DNA of 64,000 nt from Gnetum montanum (GCA_015680685.1 MNCI01029116.1:56209-120208); one strand, 5' to 3'. Numbered from the stretch's first letter, positions 45,801-58,338 are shown. Notes: a model not told the origin generated them from the sequence alone. Numbers and translations are program-made.

Positions 45801-48383
45801 TCACCAATATAGGTTTTCTTGATCTCTTTATGGCCTCTAGCCTAACCATCCTTACCCCTGAGATGATGAACATGATCTACTCCTTTTACAAAGCGGTGAA
45901 GAAGTTCATCACCTAGGTTCATGTTATGCCTATCACCCTTGCCATAAATGATTCCACCTTTAGTGACCTCTTTGAGGTTCCTCATGAAGGCCTAAAGATT
46001 TTCACTAAGGTAGGTAAAGATGTGGACCATCGGGAGAGGGTGGAAGAGTGGTTGGGTGCTCACCGTAGTCATAAGGAGTTTTCTCCTAACCAATTGAAGG
46101 TTGAAGAGGCTAGAGAGGCATATCCCTTTTTCTACTCCCAAGGGTTCCCCATGTTGCTATCATAGGGCAAGATCATGAGGGTTGAGCAAGAATGAATCAT
46201 GAAGAATATTCTTTTGGAGGATGCTTGATTTAACTAGATTGGTCACTTAGCTTCTAGTCTACATGATGAGATTCTTAAACTTCATGACAGCCTCATGACA
46301 AAATGCCACATGCATTATGCATTATTTGCAATATATCTGAGGAGGTGCATAGATTTCCCAGTTGTGAGGAAGGATGGAAAATGGATAAGCCAAGATCCAT
46401 TCCAGCTCTCCAAGCCATGGGTTAAACATGTTTATCCCACTATGTAGGCTTAGAACCAACTAGAGGATGTCTGGGAGTCACTGTATGTTACCACTAAGGG
46501 ACTTAGTGGTAGGCATTTTGCTTCCCCTAATAGTATGGGGATTGAGCCCCAAGTTGAGTGTGAAAATATTGATAGGACCAAGACATTGTGGGTTGAAGCT
46601 GAAGATTCAGCTAGAACCAAATTGAAAAGACGCATGATTAAGGAAGCAACATCAACAATCGAGCAACCCTCCAAGAGGATGTTCATGATTAGACTTGGCC
46701 ATGCATGCAATGTGAACACAAGTATGTTTTAATTTTTTTTTGTTTTATTTTTTAGTTATCTTACATTATTATGGTTTATGTTATAAGGCTATATTATTAT
46801 TTTATTTTAAGTAAGATATCCTAAGTTATATTACATTTTGCTCTTGTTGTTCTTATAGGCAAGTAATAGGAGCTAGCAACCTAAGTAGTAGTAGTGGAGG
46901 AGAAGCAAAAATTTCTTGAGGAGGAGCTCTTAAAATGCCACAAGGATAAGGGTTATCCAATGTCACATTGGATGACTTTGACACTATATTTGACCCTTCA
47001 TAGCTAGGTGAACCCCCTATCATCATTCGAGATGATGCTCTAGGTATGTATGACTCTTATTTTATACATTTGAGTGCTTTTGTTGTTTTAGTTTAAGCTT
47101 GGTTTTGATTGTTTATTGATTGTTATGCTTGCCTTAGTTGTTGAGACTTATCCCACTACCTCAACCTCCACACTTCACATGAAGCCATGGGTAGATACTC
47201 TTGATAAGAGGGAGTTCATGTGGGGTATGGTTGACAACATGATTGATTGATTGCAACAAGTTACTCCTGATGTCAATGCGAACTTAGCTTGTCTTGCATT
47301 TTTAGTTTTTTCTTACTTTATAGTTGCATTATTTTAGTTTAGTTATTTTTTCTTGGTTATTTGTTCACTTATTATTTTTGCATATGTTTCTTTTCATGTT
47401 GTTTTTAGCACCTAACTTAGATGGGATCCCAACTATCCCATTGAGATTGACATCTTATCTAGCTTACCCTCAAATGTGGAGAATGTACCATGACATTTAT
47501 ATGAAAGTGCCACTGATTATGCATTTTCATGCACCAAAACTTTGTGGGAAGTTCAACATTCCAATGAGTTCCTATGGGAATGAGCTGTAGTGTTGGAAAA
47601 GAAAACAAAAAGTTGGTTGAGACCAGTAGGAATCTCAATGATCACAAGGAATTCATGGAGGCTGAAGTGGCTAACAGGAGTTCCTTCCGAACCAAAGAGA
47701 TTGAGTGAACATTGTATTGGAATGCCATTCCTAGAAGGTCACCCTTACCAAGGATGTTGCCAAACAAAAGATGAAGATGGACTTGTTGGAACACAAGGCC
47801 AGGAGGTGGAGAGACTATTGTGCCTAGGTTCTTGAGTGAGCTTGGGCATAGAAAGATGACAAGAAGAAATACAAGGCTAAATGAGAAGCCTATCTTAGGT
47901 GCTTAAAGGAGGAGTCCACTGAATGACACAAGTTGGAGTTGTTTGTGAAAGGGATTCAAGAATAGGGGGTCTTCAAACTTTTTAAAGGATCTCTAACTAT
48001 GGCTAATTTTAAATCTCCTCAAGTCTCTATGACTTCTAAGGAGGTGACTACTAGGACATTTTTATGGGAGCCACCTACATGGACAAAAATCAATGAAAGC
48101 AACATCTTGAGGGGAATCAATCTCGAGGAAGTGGTTTGGGCCCACATCACCTAGGAACAAGTCCATTATTTGGATATTGTTCTTCAAAATCTCCCACTAG
48201 AAGGTGTTGCAATTAAGCCTTCCTAGGTTTGCTTATTTTTTCTAGCATATTTTAATTTAATTCATTTTAATTTATAGTTTGGTTTTATACTTTGTTGATT
48301 ATTGGTTAAACTTATGTTTTGTTATGGTAGAGGTACTAGGTGATGCTAGTGTCCCCAGTGGTAAAGGAAAAAGTGCTCCTTAG
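42882..48383 (+). pseudogene. Antisense eight-exon gene inside element B; function unknown
   Basis: Inferred exons: about 42882-43000 (start codon lost; ISKRKASTSRNPTLEDVD aligns with the A start), 44666-45116, 45218-45483, 45666-46721, 46859-47043, 47138-47271, 47409-48226, 48331-48383 (stop TAG). Donors GTAAGT, GTAAGA, GTATGT, GTATGT, weak GTCAAT, GTTTGC; acceptors end AG. Lengths of exons 2, 3, 4 and 7 (451, 266, 1056, 818) nearly equal those in A (449, 260, 1048, 820). Shared protein phrases: LAQIVLE..RGDLGRYTTWYSNVY, LFEVPHEGL, VEEWLGAHR, IMRVEQE, LSKPWVKHVYPT, DFDTIFD, FLWEPPTWTKINES. Exon 5 is half the A length and lacks the Glu-rich part. The long first intron (about 1.6 kb) is AT-rich. 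Several stops, mostly TAG. Confidence 0.75.
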
Positions 48384-48726
48384 CCCCCTCTAGTAGCCCC
48401 TTAGTACCATCTATTGGTTATTACCTATGGTTATCTCTATGGTTTTAGTTGATGACATTGATGATGTTGTTCTATTGTTTGTGGCTAGTGTTAGCCATTG
48501 ATGTGGTTGATAGATGTTGTATCATTTAAACTTTCGTGGTTGCTATGTTATAGACATTGGACACTTATTATTTTCAAATTTTAATTTGGTTTATCTATTT
48601 TAATGTTTAATGCTTTATACATCTTTAATGTTTCACATTTTTGTTTATGTCATAGGTTATGTTTGTTAACTTTTGTAAAGTGGCCATAATCTAAACCAAA
48701 TTGTAATAGTTATAAGAGGATTACTA
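48384..48726 (+). other. 3' flank of the B antisense gene
   Basis: Non-coding, T-rich. AATGCTTTATAC and similar are possible weak poly(A) contexts; no clear AATAAA close to the stop. Confidence 0.4.
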
Positions 48727-48860
48727 GTTTTAGGCCATTGCAGGCCCCATGCTTTGCTAGTTTTACTTCATGGAAAGTCACACATTTTGCTAGTTTTAGA
48801 CCATGATGGGCCCTATGATGTGTTGCCAATTTAAGGCCATGGAGGATTCTATGATGTAAA
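48727..48860. repeat. Hairpin repeats, right flank of the B module
   Basis: Four units beginning CTAGTTTTAGGCC, CTAGTTTTACTTC, CTAGTTTTAGACC and CCAATTTAAGGCC. The same place and family as 20880-21015 in A. Confidence 0.75.
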
Positions 48861-49320
48861 AAGGAAACTTTTTTTTATCAATTTTATGTTTCAAAATTTC
48901 TATAAATTTTTTAAGGTTTTAAAACTTTTATAATATTTTTATGGTTTATGTTCTAAAATAAAAAGGCATAAAAGGAAAATCATAAATGAAAATGAATCTT
49001 AGGCTATGCATGAAGTAAAGGTTAAAACAAAAGTAAACAAATGGTGCATACAAGCAACATGTAAACTAGGCTAAAAAAGGTGATAAACAAAACAAGCTAC
49101 ATGGTTATAGGTGTTAGGATGAGAAAATTGGGGAAGACACATTAGTTTTTCAAATATTTCCTAATCTTTAAAAAATTAGGAAAGTTATATGGCCTAATTT
49201 GCACAATCTAGTACTCCATGTTTTCTTTGCTAACTATGTCAAAGAGGAGCTCTTCCCATGGTGCATCCATGGGCCCATCATTTTTGGTTGTAGCCTCTTA
49301 GAGTTCTTGACTTTGTTTCT
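48861..49320. other. Spacer between the B module and protease
   Basis: AT-rich, no coding region seen. Confidence 0.4.
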
Positions 49321-50030
49321 AACAATAGGAGCTTCTTCCTAAAACTTCATTTTAGATCCTTATTCAATGTCAATGTTGTTGGCTGTCAAGGGAATTGCAC
49401 TATCGCCATGGATGATGATCTCACCTCCCTCGTAATGCAGGTAATTTTCTTGATAGATCGATGAGGAAACAATTCATAATTGAGCTAGCCAAAACCTCCC
49501 TAGAATAAGATTGAATCTTGGTGTCTCTTACACCATCAATAAATTGGCCATCGTAGGGAATTATTTCCCTACCACAAAGTCTAAAGAAATTAATCTTTTA
49601 ATGACCACCCAAGATTTGTTGAAAGATTTAAGAGTGATTTTTGAGGTATGTTACATATCCTTAGTCAAGCCTAGAAATTCTATGATGATATAAGGTATTA
49701 CGTTTCATTATGGCCCCATTATCAACATGTACCCTATGCACTTTGTACTATCCTACTCTGATCATTATGAAAAGGGGAGCCTTGGTTGCCTCACCATCTT
49801 GGGGGTTGGTCTTGACTTGACTATCACAAAAACACTAGTGCTATTGACCTTGTTTCTTCCTTGTGTGAAGGTGGAACCATCACTATATGGATGGACTCTT
49901 CACTAGTGGGGATATCCTCACTAATAGAAATAGAGATGAACATCTTTACTAATGCTTCATGGTACATAATGGAATTCATCATAAGGTCATACAGGCTAAG
50001 GAAGGTGTTCTTTTGTTTTAGCAACTACTT
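49321..50030 (-). pseudogene. pol: B: protease and Gag-protease linker
   Basis: 49824-50024 reads LSLYDLMMNSIMYHEALVKMF and SIHIVMVPP, aligning with the A linker. To the left, RVHVDNGA (about 49715, active site DNG), a frameshift, then SFNKSWVVIK, LDFVVGK and ILGRFWLAQL with several stops. Inactive. Confidence 0.78.
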
Positions 50031-50159
50031 GACTTGTTTCATCATAGTGAGGAAGTCCTTGTCTTTGGTTGTAGGATTTTCATTCTTAATATTCTTACCT
50101 TCCTTCCTAGGCCGCAAAATGTGAACTTCATGCTTCAATGGTTTTTTTTAACTTCTTTC

Positions 50160-50980
50160 CACTTTCCCTATAGCTTGGGGTCCTCCCGTGGTTGACTAGT
50201 TGAGGTGATATGGGCATTGGAACTTATTGGAATGGATGAGATGGGAGTGGGCTTCGGTGGATCCACTTCTTTCCATGCCTTGACTATCTTTTTTTCATTG
50301 TTCTTAGGATTTGATGTAGGCTTCTTATGTTTCTTGCTCGATGATTTTTTGTTGTTGTTTATTGGTTGTGAAGAAGCCATTGCATTGGCCACTACAGGAG
50401 GATGTTTTTTAGTTGTAGGGGTGGTTTTGGCTTCAACGAGAGGAGGCACCTTGATTACAAAAGGCTCTTTGAGAGTTGTAGGTGATTGGACCATTACAAA
50501 AAAAGGGGCCTTGAGCTAGTTGAAGTTGAAGGACCCCTGTCATTGTAAGGAGGTACTTGTATCATGAATGGCTCCCGCAAAGGTCTTAAGTTGTTGGTCA
50601 CATTGAATGCTGCTATAGTGTATAGGCTATTATTAGCATTCAATGGGTTCTTTTAGACCTGCATGGATTTATTTTATGATTTGATAGGGTTGGAAGCATC
50701 AAGCACCAGTTCATCCTTATTTATCATCTTCTACAGGTCATCCTTTAGCACTAGGAAAAATTTAGTGTCATGATGTGGTAGTTGATGATAGTGGCAGAAG
50801 TAGCCAAGCTTGAAGTACTTAGCTACTAGTATGTCATTCTTGGTTGCAAGAGTAGAGACATTTAGCTATTTTTCATAGTCTTTCATGCCTCTAGCAAGAA
50901 TTTTTGGTTATTTGTTTATATTGTATTCTACCACTTCAATAATTGATCAAGCAGTTTTGATGGTTTCAATGGTAACCTAG
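50160..50980 (-). pseudogene. gag: B: gag C-terminal part, left of G
   Basis: Contains YFCHYHQLPHHDTKF (50761-50805), the zinc-like motif seen in A, then the Lys/Pro/Ser-rich tail (50168-50494). The frame stops at G (50981) and resumes at 60913 on the other side. Confidence 0.75.
50976..50980. repeat. Target-site duplication of G, left copy
   Basis: CCTAG, repeated at 60908-60912 directly after the 3' LTR. Confidence 0.88.
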
Positions 50981-51778
50981 TGATGGGCTACGATATCATG
51001 TACGCAATATCGCATACGCGATATTGCATCCACCATGCGATATCGTGTCCTACCTCATCTTACATAAATAAGAGGTGGCACCCTTTGTTCAAGAGTAGTA
51101 AGACTTAGACCCTTAGCCAGTTTCTTGCAGTTTAGTCATTCCAAAGTTAGAATAGTTTCTGTCTGCCTGTAGTAGGAGTCATAGAGTGAACGGAGCTTTA
51201 TTCGAGCAATTTGTACCTGAGCACACATTTGTGTACAGTAATAAAGAAAAACTTTATGTTAAACCTTGCAGCATACACATTAAGATAATTAGTAATTAAT
51301 TATTGTTGAATGTTTAATGCTTTCCTTGTTAATTAATCTCTCTCTCAACCTTCGATCCTCTTAGTTAAGTACACTTAGTACAACCACTTCAAGCATGCAT
51401 GTAGTGCTTGGTAACCCAGTAATGATTAGTATTTGGTAACCCTAGCAGCGTTGCACTAGTTTAAGATGTGTATGGCAAGTGGGAATAGATACTAGTGTTA
51501 GGAACATTTAGAACTTAGTTAATGAATAGTTAATGTAAGCTAGTCACTTAGTTCTCTTTCCCTTTCCTTTATTAGCATAAGACATAAAAAAATATAAAAG
51601 CTATAAAAATCACATACCTCAAGCTTACTTAACCATAAAATCGTGAAAATGCAAGTTTGGGAAGACAATGATTGTTCCATTAAGGGGCGTAAGCACTTAG
51701 TCCTTGGAGTTTGATCGAATCGCATGTGAAACACTCGTATTCGTATGGTTGAGTGTAGGGGTACCTCACCACTCATCA
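50981..51778 (+). repeat. G 5' LTR
   Basis: TGATGGGCTACGATATC to CTCATCA. The TATA box is altered to CATAAATA (51063-51070), while the other copies read TATAAATA. AATAAA at 51240-51245. Confidence 0.93.
50988..51070 (+). promoter_or_regulatory. 5' LTR promoter region with GATATC palindromes
   Basis: Several GATATC/CGCGATAT words precede the altered TATA box; the same array is better preserved in D (63409-63470). Confidence 0.65.
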
Positions 51779-51779
51779 T

Positions 51780-51797
51780 TGGCGCCATTGTAAGGGA
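51780..51797 (+). other. Primer-binding site of G
   Basis: TGGCGCCATTGTAAGGGA next to the LTR, a worn match to the tRNA-Asp-type TGGCGCCGTTGCCGGGGA. Confidence 0.8.
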
Positions 51798-51921
51798 CTT
51801 AGTTGTTTGTGCACTGCATAGAACATAGGAAATCATCCATATCATTGGAACGTTAGAACAAATCCTTAGGGTTAATTAAAGAAGGACAAGACAACGGTAC
51901 ATTGCACACCGAACAAGACAA

Positions 51922-54590
51922 GATGTCTTCTTCTTCACATAAGAGCACTTCATCACCTAGGACTAACATAAGAGACAGTCGACGGCATAATATACGTAAC
52001 CAAGATCCACCAATTCCTCAACAGTTTCATGTGGTATACACTCATCATGATGAGTATGTACCCGATTTCACCTTTATCCTCCACTAAGATGAAAAACTAT
52101 GTTGGAGAGACTTGGAGGGTAACATATTGTTGCCTCTAGACCGATCAGTCCCTAATATGCTCCTTCATGCTCTCACACGAATAGGCATGTCACTTTTATA
52201 CGTGGAATATGTTGCATGCAATCATGACACAAGGGATTATCATCCCACAAAAGCACAACATCAAAGGAACTTGATATAGGAGAGATACCATACATCTTTG
52301 AAGGGTAAATGGCCCCATGATGCTCTGCACGTTCTGAGCAAAATTGAGGGTGGTGAACTTGCTTCAACAAGTTCTCCACCAAATGTTCCCTCTCCTAATG
52401 ATGGTTAGAAGGTGGTGTATCAGAACCTCCACTCCATGGTTCACAACCCTGGTTCTGATACCCACAAACACGAAGTGTTCAAAGAGGGAACACGAACACA
52501 TGATAAGGGTAGATGTTCTGATCATGATCACGATCAAGGTTGAGACCACCGAAGAGAAGGTAGAAAACATCATCATGGTGATGGTTCTCCTTCTTCTTCA
52601 CCTTCATCATCACCTTCACCCTCTCCTTCAGTGGCCGGATGCAATCATAGGGAAACCAATCGTGAGGATAAAGGAAAACAGAGTGAAGAACATCAACAAG
52701 ATACTTGAGAACGAGGACAAGGGCACTCTAAGAAATCAAGGGATAGAAGAAGGAAGAGTAGGGAACCCTATAGACACCATAGATGCTATGAACGAGATGA
52801 TCACAAAGAATCCCTACTCACAACTAGAAGCATGATAGATATAATGGAGGCCATAAGAGTTCCAAAAAGGCACCAAGAGGATAGTAGGATCAAGAGGTTA
52901 TACATGAACAACATTCCACGATTTGAAGGGGGATACAATGTTGATCCTCAAAATCATTTACAAGAATTCCACAATGCATGTGCCTTACAAAACATAGAAA
53001 ATGAATGACAAAAATTGAACTTGTTCCCAAGGACACTAGTGAAAGAAGTTGAAAGTTGGTACTGGTCCTTAGAACTAAAGTCCTTTTGAAGGTGGAGTAC
53101 AATGTTAGAACTGTTCAATGATAAGTACCANATTTGAAGGTGGAGTACAATGTTAGAACTGTTCAATGATAAGTACCAAATGTACTCCCGAGTGTCTAAC
53201 CTGTGAAAAAAAATCCAGGGATGGAAGTAAGGAAATCATGAACCCTTGGATTCTGCCATGGGCTGCTATTACACACTATTACATCGTTCCCCTGGCCATG
53301 GTTATTCATAATGGGATCAACTATGCCATCTCGTGGATGAACTTAGGCATGAAACAAGAAGAACCCTTGGAACATATGCCCAAGAAAGATTATTAGAGTT
53401 TAGGTCTCATCAAATTCATAAATTACTAGAGCAAGTAGCCAAAGAAGAAGGTGAGCTATGAAAGAGAGAAAGTGTGGAAGAGTACAACTGATATCCTTCC
53501 CTCTGAAAAAGGGGAGTGAGATTCTATGAGAAGGAAGAAGAGTCATCACTCGAAGAGATGGTGAATAGGAAAAGTTTTTCGCTCCAAAAGTTAACAACAG
53601 AAGTATCGGCAAAGGTAGACCAAATGTGGGACTCCTTGGATAGTAGGTTTAAAATTGTTCTGAAAATTGTAGAGGAGTCTAGGGAGTGAGGTAGTGACCA
53701 TGACAAAAAGAAAAAGAGAGAAGTGGACAATGCATGTAACAAGGGTAAGGGCAAAATGGCCATCACAGAAGAGGTTGTGGATTCATANTTATTCTGAAAA
53801 TTGTAGAGGAGTCTAGGGAGTGAGGTAGTGACCATGNCTTACATTTACAAGAGTCTGAGGTGTATGCACTCAACCCATGACTTAATAAATGGCAAGCANG
53901 TGGATTCATATATGGACAATTATGGTGGATGTGAGATATGCCAATACAACCATCCTAAGGGATGTTGCCTAGTGATCTTACATCTACAAGAATCTGAGGT
54001 GTATGCACTCAACCCATAACTTAATAAATGGCAAGCACCCCGATGGTTACCTTATCCCTAAGGTAACCTAAGGTAGTTCCACCAACCTTCAACATATTAT
54101 CAAAGTGGAACTCCACCACAACCCATTGAGCAACATCAATAGTGGCAATACCCACAGCCATGGGGGATGCCACCACCAAGGCAACAATACCCCTACTAGC
54201 AACCAAATCCATATAGCTACTACGTGCAGCACCTGATCTCTCCACGTGACTCTGGTAGTCACGTTACACCACAACATCAATACCAAGCTTAGGAGTATTA
54301 TAGAACTCTTTCTCCTAGGGGAGATAAGCCACAAACATACCATCCTCCAAATCCATCTACAACTCTCACACCAATAGCTCCATTACCACCCGCTCCAGCA
54401 AGGGAAACTCCCTACTCAATCACAGCAATGCAATGCCATGAGGGCTGTGAATCTTCAACCTGCTATTGGTACTGACAACCATATAAAGAACACAAGAGGT
54501 TGAACCTCTGAATGTCTCCCCACCAAATAAGGCTTCAAAGCTCCCTTCAAACCAAACACCAAGCTCAACGCATACGGTTATGTTAACACA
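51922..54590 (+). pseudogene. gag: G: gag, with assembly scars
   Basis: Starts MSSSSHKSTSS at 51922; stop at 52084-52086, then continues in several frames. An Arg/Ser/Asp-rich linker (about 52730-52800) precedes IPRFEGGYNVDPQNHLQEFHNA, the capsid segment, and VKEVESWYWSLE. Text near 53130, 53787, 53837 and 53900 is duplicated around N positions. A zinc-knuckle-like CEICQYNHPKGCC lies at about 53933-53970 (spacing one short of CX2CX4HX4C). Gln/His/Pro-rich text follows to 54590. E shares the N-terminal part. Confidence 0.75.
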
Positions 54591-55560
54591 TGTTGTTACT
54601 GATAGGATTAAGGTTGGCCACCTTTCCAGAAAATTCTTTGATCCTAGAAGCCCTCTAATCTATCTCCAAATCACTGGGAATGAGCCATGCAAAGCTCTTT
54701 TGGACTCAGGTTCTAGAGTCAACTTAATATCACAAGAGATTTACAAAGCCTGAAACCTACCTCCATTAAGGAAGAGCAATATTCGCCTAGAGCTGGCTAA
54801 TTAGTCCATCACTGTTCCCTTGGGACTGCTGGAGGACATCATTACCACTGTGTGTGGGTGGTCATACCCAACCAATTTCCTAGTGATACAAGTAAACAAT
54901 GGTAAAGGGGACTTCCCAATAATAAGGGGAAGGGAATGACTAAGTACTATAGATGCACACCTAGGAATCCATGATCTTTTCCCTAGAAATATCCAAGAAG
55001 AACACTTTTGGAAAGATCAAGAGGAAGAAGGTTCCATGCATGACATACAGTGATACAGGGTGCAATTGCGTGCAGATATCATGGGTTATGCAAAGTTTAG
55101 CATTGCCTGCATACAACCAGTGTGCACAAGACATTAATATACAACAATTCTTGTATGCAGAAGCCACATGACAAGAAGACACCTAGTGGTTGATGGCTGA
55201 TCAAGAGAGCAACTCACTAACATGCATGGAACTAATTGAGGGAATAACTAGTGCTTACATCGAAAGCATAGATGCACTAGAGCAAGTCTACTGCCAACTT
55301 CCAAGCCTTAACCTTGAAAACATCAACTGGGGAAGTTGGAAATTCCTGAAAAATTTAAATAAGAGCCCCTAGATTTGAAACTATTGCTCACCGATCTAGA
55401 ATATATGACCCTCAAAAATGGAAAATCAGTAATCAGCAATGCAAGATTTGCTTCCAAACAAAAAGAAAGACTGCTAAAAGTAATAAAAAAGTGGTCAAAA
55501 TCCTTTGCGTCATCATATCCCAAATTAATTGGAATAGATCCTAGGATATGCTAGCATAGG
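54591..55560 (+). pseudogene. pol: G: aspartic protease and linker to RT
   Basis: FFDPRSPLIYLQI then KALLDSGSRVNLIS (about 54690-54725) with an intact DSG active site, followed by LRKSNIRLELAN. Downstream text (SNARFASKQKERLLKVIKKW, about 55430-55500) is the lead-in to RT. Several stops, mostly TAG/TAA. Confidence 0.8.
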
Positions 55561-56470
55561 ATTTACACTAACCCCTCCATGAAACCTCAAAAACAACTAT
55601 AGAGGAGATTGAACCCAAAATTAAAGCAAGTAGTAAAAGAAGAAATGGAAAAGCTTCTTAAGGTCGGTTTCATATATCCCATTGCTGATAGCAAATGGGT
55701 TAGCCCTCTAGTGATCATGCCTAAAAAGGAAGGCAAATGGAGGGTGTCCATAGATTTTAGGTTGCTGAACATGGCAACATTTAAGGATCATTTTCTGCTA
55801 CCATTCATTGACCAAGTCTTAGACACCATAGTAGGGCATCGCTATTATAGTTTTCTGGATGGCTATAGTGGATACAACCAAATACAGATAGCCCCAGAAG
55901 ACCAAGCCAAGACAACATTTACCAGTCCTTGGGGAACGTTTTCATATAAAAAAATGTTGTTTGGCTTGTGCAATGCTCCTACCACGTTTCAATGCCTAGT
56001 TCTAAGCATATTCCAACAACAGATAGGGAACGGAGTAGAAGTCTTTGTGGATGACTTCTCCACCTATGGAACAAGTTTTGATCAAGCCTTGGACCGATTA
56101 GAGCAAGTGCTAAAAAGATGTGTAGAAACTAATTTAAGGCTCAACTAGCAGAAAAGCCATTTAATGGTCCAAGAAGGCATAGTGCTTGGGCATAAGGTTT
56201 CACACGTAGGAATAGAGGTAGACCCAGACAAAATTAGGGTCATCTAAGGAATCACTTGGAAACTGGAAACTATCAAAGACATTCGATCATTCCTTGGACA
56301 CATTGGCTACTATAGGAGATTTATTGAGAACTTCTCCAAGATTTCCAAACCATTGGTAGAGCTAACAAAGAAGGAAATACCATTTGAGTGGACCAGGGAA
56401 TGTGAATAGGCGATCCAAGCCCTAAAATAAAAACTTGTAGAAACTTCCATTCTATAAGCTCCTGACTAGT
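55561..56470 (+). pseudogene. pol: G: reverse transcriptase
   Basis: 179 open codons (55609-56148): KVGFIYPIADSKWVSPLV, KKEGKWRVSIDFR, YYSFLDGYSGYNQI, then FGLCNAPTTFQ and the catalytic FVDDF (56041-56058). After a stop it continues VLGHKVSHVGIEVD and SFLGHIGYYRRFI. Best preserved RT in the window. Confidence 0.9.
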
Positions 56471-57110
56471 CCAGACCATTTCATATAATGACTCATGCAT
56501 CCAATTATGCTTTAGGAGTCATACTTACATAGTTAGATGACCAAAACCATCCTTACTACATCCACTGTGCAAGTAGGAGTATCACCAGTTCACAACTTAA
56601 CTGCATAACTACAAAGAAAGAGTTAATGGTTGTAGTGTTTTCACTGGATAAGTTTAGGCACTATTTGTTAGGTTACAAAGTGTTCATACACATGGATCAT
56701 AGTGCAATTTGGTTCCTCATGAACAAGCCAATGGTTAACCCTCATATTATACAATGCCTGGTAATCCTACAGGAGTTCAATTTAATGATGGTCAATTGAA
56801 AAGGCATCGAGAACGTAGTTGCAGATCATTTATCTTGGTTGCACTAGGAAAGCAAAGAGGATGAATATGTAATGTTTGATCATTTTCCTGATGAACCCCT
56901 CTTTACTGGTGTAGTGAATAACCAACCCATGGAGACGAACTAGTATAGTAGCATTCTCACCTATCTCCTTACCCAAAAAACAACATAGGAGCTGGACTTT
57001 ATGAAGAAACAATAGTTTCTTCACAGAGCCAAATACTTCATGGAGATCAACAGACAACTTTACAAAGTGTGTCCTAATGGCTTGGTTCGATGGTGCGTGC
57101 TCGAGGTAGA
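56471..57110 (+). pseudogene. pol: G: RNase H and tether
   Basis: HIMTHASNYALGVIL stands at the CDASDYA position, so the first catalytic Asp is lost. ELMVVVFSLDKFRHYLLG and IHMDHSAIWFL keep the other acidic residues; VVADHLSWL ends the domain. Many TAG stops. Confidence 0.82.
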
Positions 57111-58338
57111 CCAATTAAGAGTTCTCTAAGATGCTCACGAGGGCCCTTGTGGGGGTTACTATGCAGGGAGACGAATGACTATTAAGATCCTACTTGTAGG
57201 ATAGTACTAGCCAACATTATTTTGAGATGTCCATCAATTTTTTCGATCTTGTGAGCATTGTCAACGTGATGGGGAAATGACCACTAGAATGAAGGGTCCA
57301 CAACAATGGATTCAATAGTTAGAACCCTTCGACATCTGGGGAATAGACTTTATGGGGCCCATTACACTAATGGCCAATGGAAAAGCCTACATTGTAGTTG
57401 CCATTGACTATCTAACGAAATGGGGTGAAGCAGCTGCTATTACGGACTGCACATCATCTACAACTACACAATTTGTGCAACAACAAATCGTAGATAGGTT
57501 TGGTGTGTCATGTACTCTTATTTTGGATAATAGAACATATTTCACAGGTGCAACTTTTCAAAAGTTAATGCAATGCTTAGGGGTTGAACATAAATTGACT
57601 ACACCTTATCACCCCCAAGCTAATGGATAAGCCGAGGTCACCAACAGGGAGATCACTAAAATATTGATAAGGAAAATTAGCAAGTATAGGTAAGATTGGA
57701 GAACTAAACTGAATGATGCTCTTTGGGCATACCGCTCCACTTGGAAACTTCGTATAGGCTACTCTTCCTATGAGTTAGTGTACGGAAAGCTTCCAATGCT
57801 TCCAATTCAAACCGAGCTCCGTACACTAGCAATGGCTTGTGACCTCCACCTCGATCTTGATCTAGCAAAAAAAGAAAAGTTGGAAACTTTAAACATGCTA
57901 GATGAAAATTGATTAGTTGCNGAAAAGTTGGAAACTTTAAACATGCTAGATGAAAATTGATTAGTTGCCCTATCATCAAATGAGTTGCACAAGGCATATA
58001 ATAAGCAATTTCATGACTTGAAGATTCAAAATGTTAAGTATCAACTAGGAGATAAGGTTCTCTATTGGAATTCGACACATGTGCCACAACACACCAAATT
58101 TCAAACACTGTGGGAAGGACCTTACATTATTCATATAACCTTTCCTTTAGGGGCCATAACCATATACAAACCTAAGAGCCCTGATAAGAGATTTTTAGTC
58201 AATGTGCAACAAACCAAACCTTTCCATGAATTTAGAATGGTCAGTGCACATAGTACCTTTGAGAAGGGACGACCCTACTCACTATTTTGGATCTCTCCCT
58301 TCCAACTGAGTCATGGGGAAGATGGCCACCTCTGCTAA
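57111..58338 (+). pseudogene. pol: G: integrase
   Basis: HEGPCGGYYAGRR shows Tyr at the second His of the HHCC zinc site; the CEHCQR pair is kept. Then WGIDFMGP (first D), YIVVAIDYLTKWGEA, LDNRTYF (second D, unusual Arg for Gly), YHPQANG and AEVTNREI (E). Stop TAA replaces the Gln in NG-Q-AEV. After an N at 57921 with duplicated text, 57985-58338 gives YNKQFHDLKI, GDKVLYWNS and LWEGPYII plus VNVQQTKPFHEF, the C-terminal domain. Confidence 0.88.

Noticed and set aside
52364-52835. Minus- and plus-frame alternatives in the G gag, including a Leu/His-rich frame
   Set aside because: Low-complexity coding region read in the wrong frame; the true gag frame gives the Ser/Pro- and Arg/Asp-rich text shared with E.
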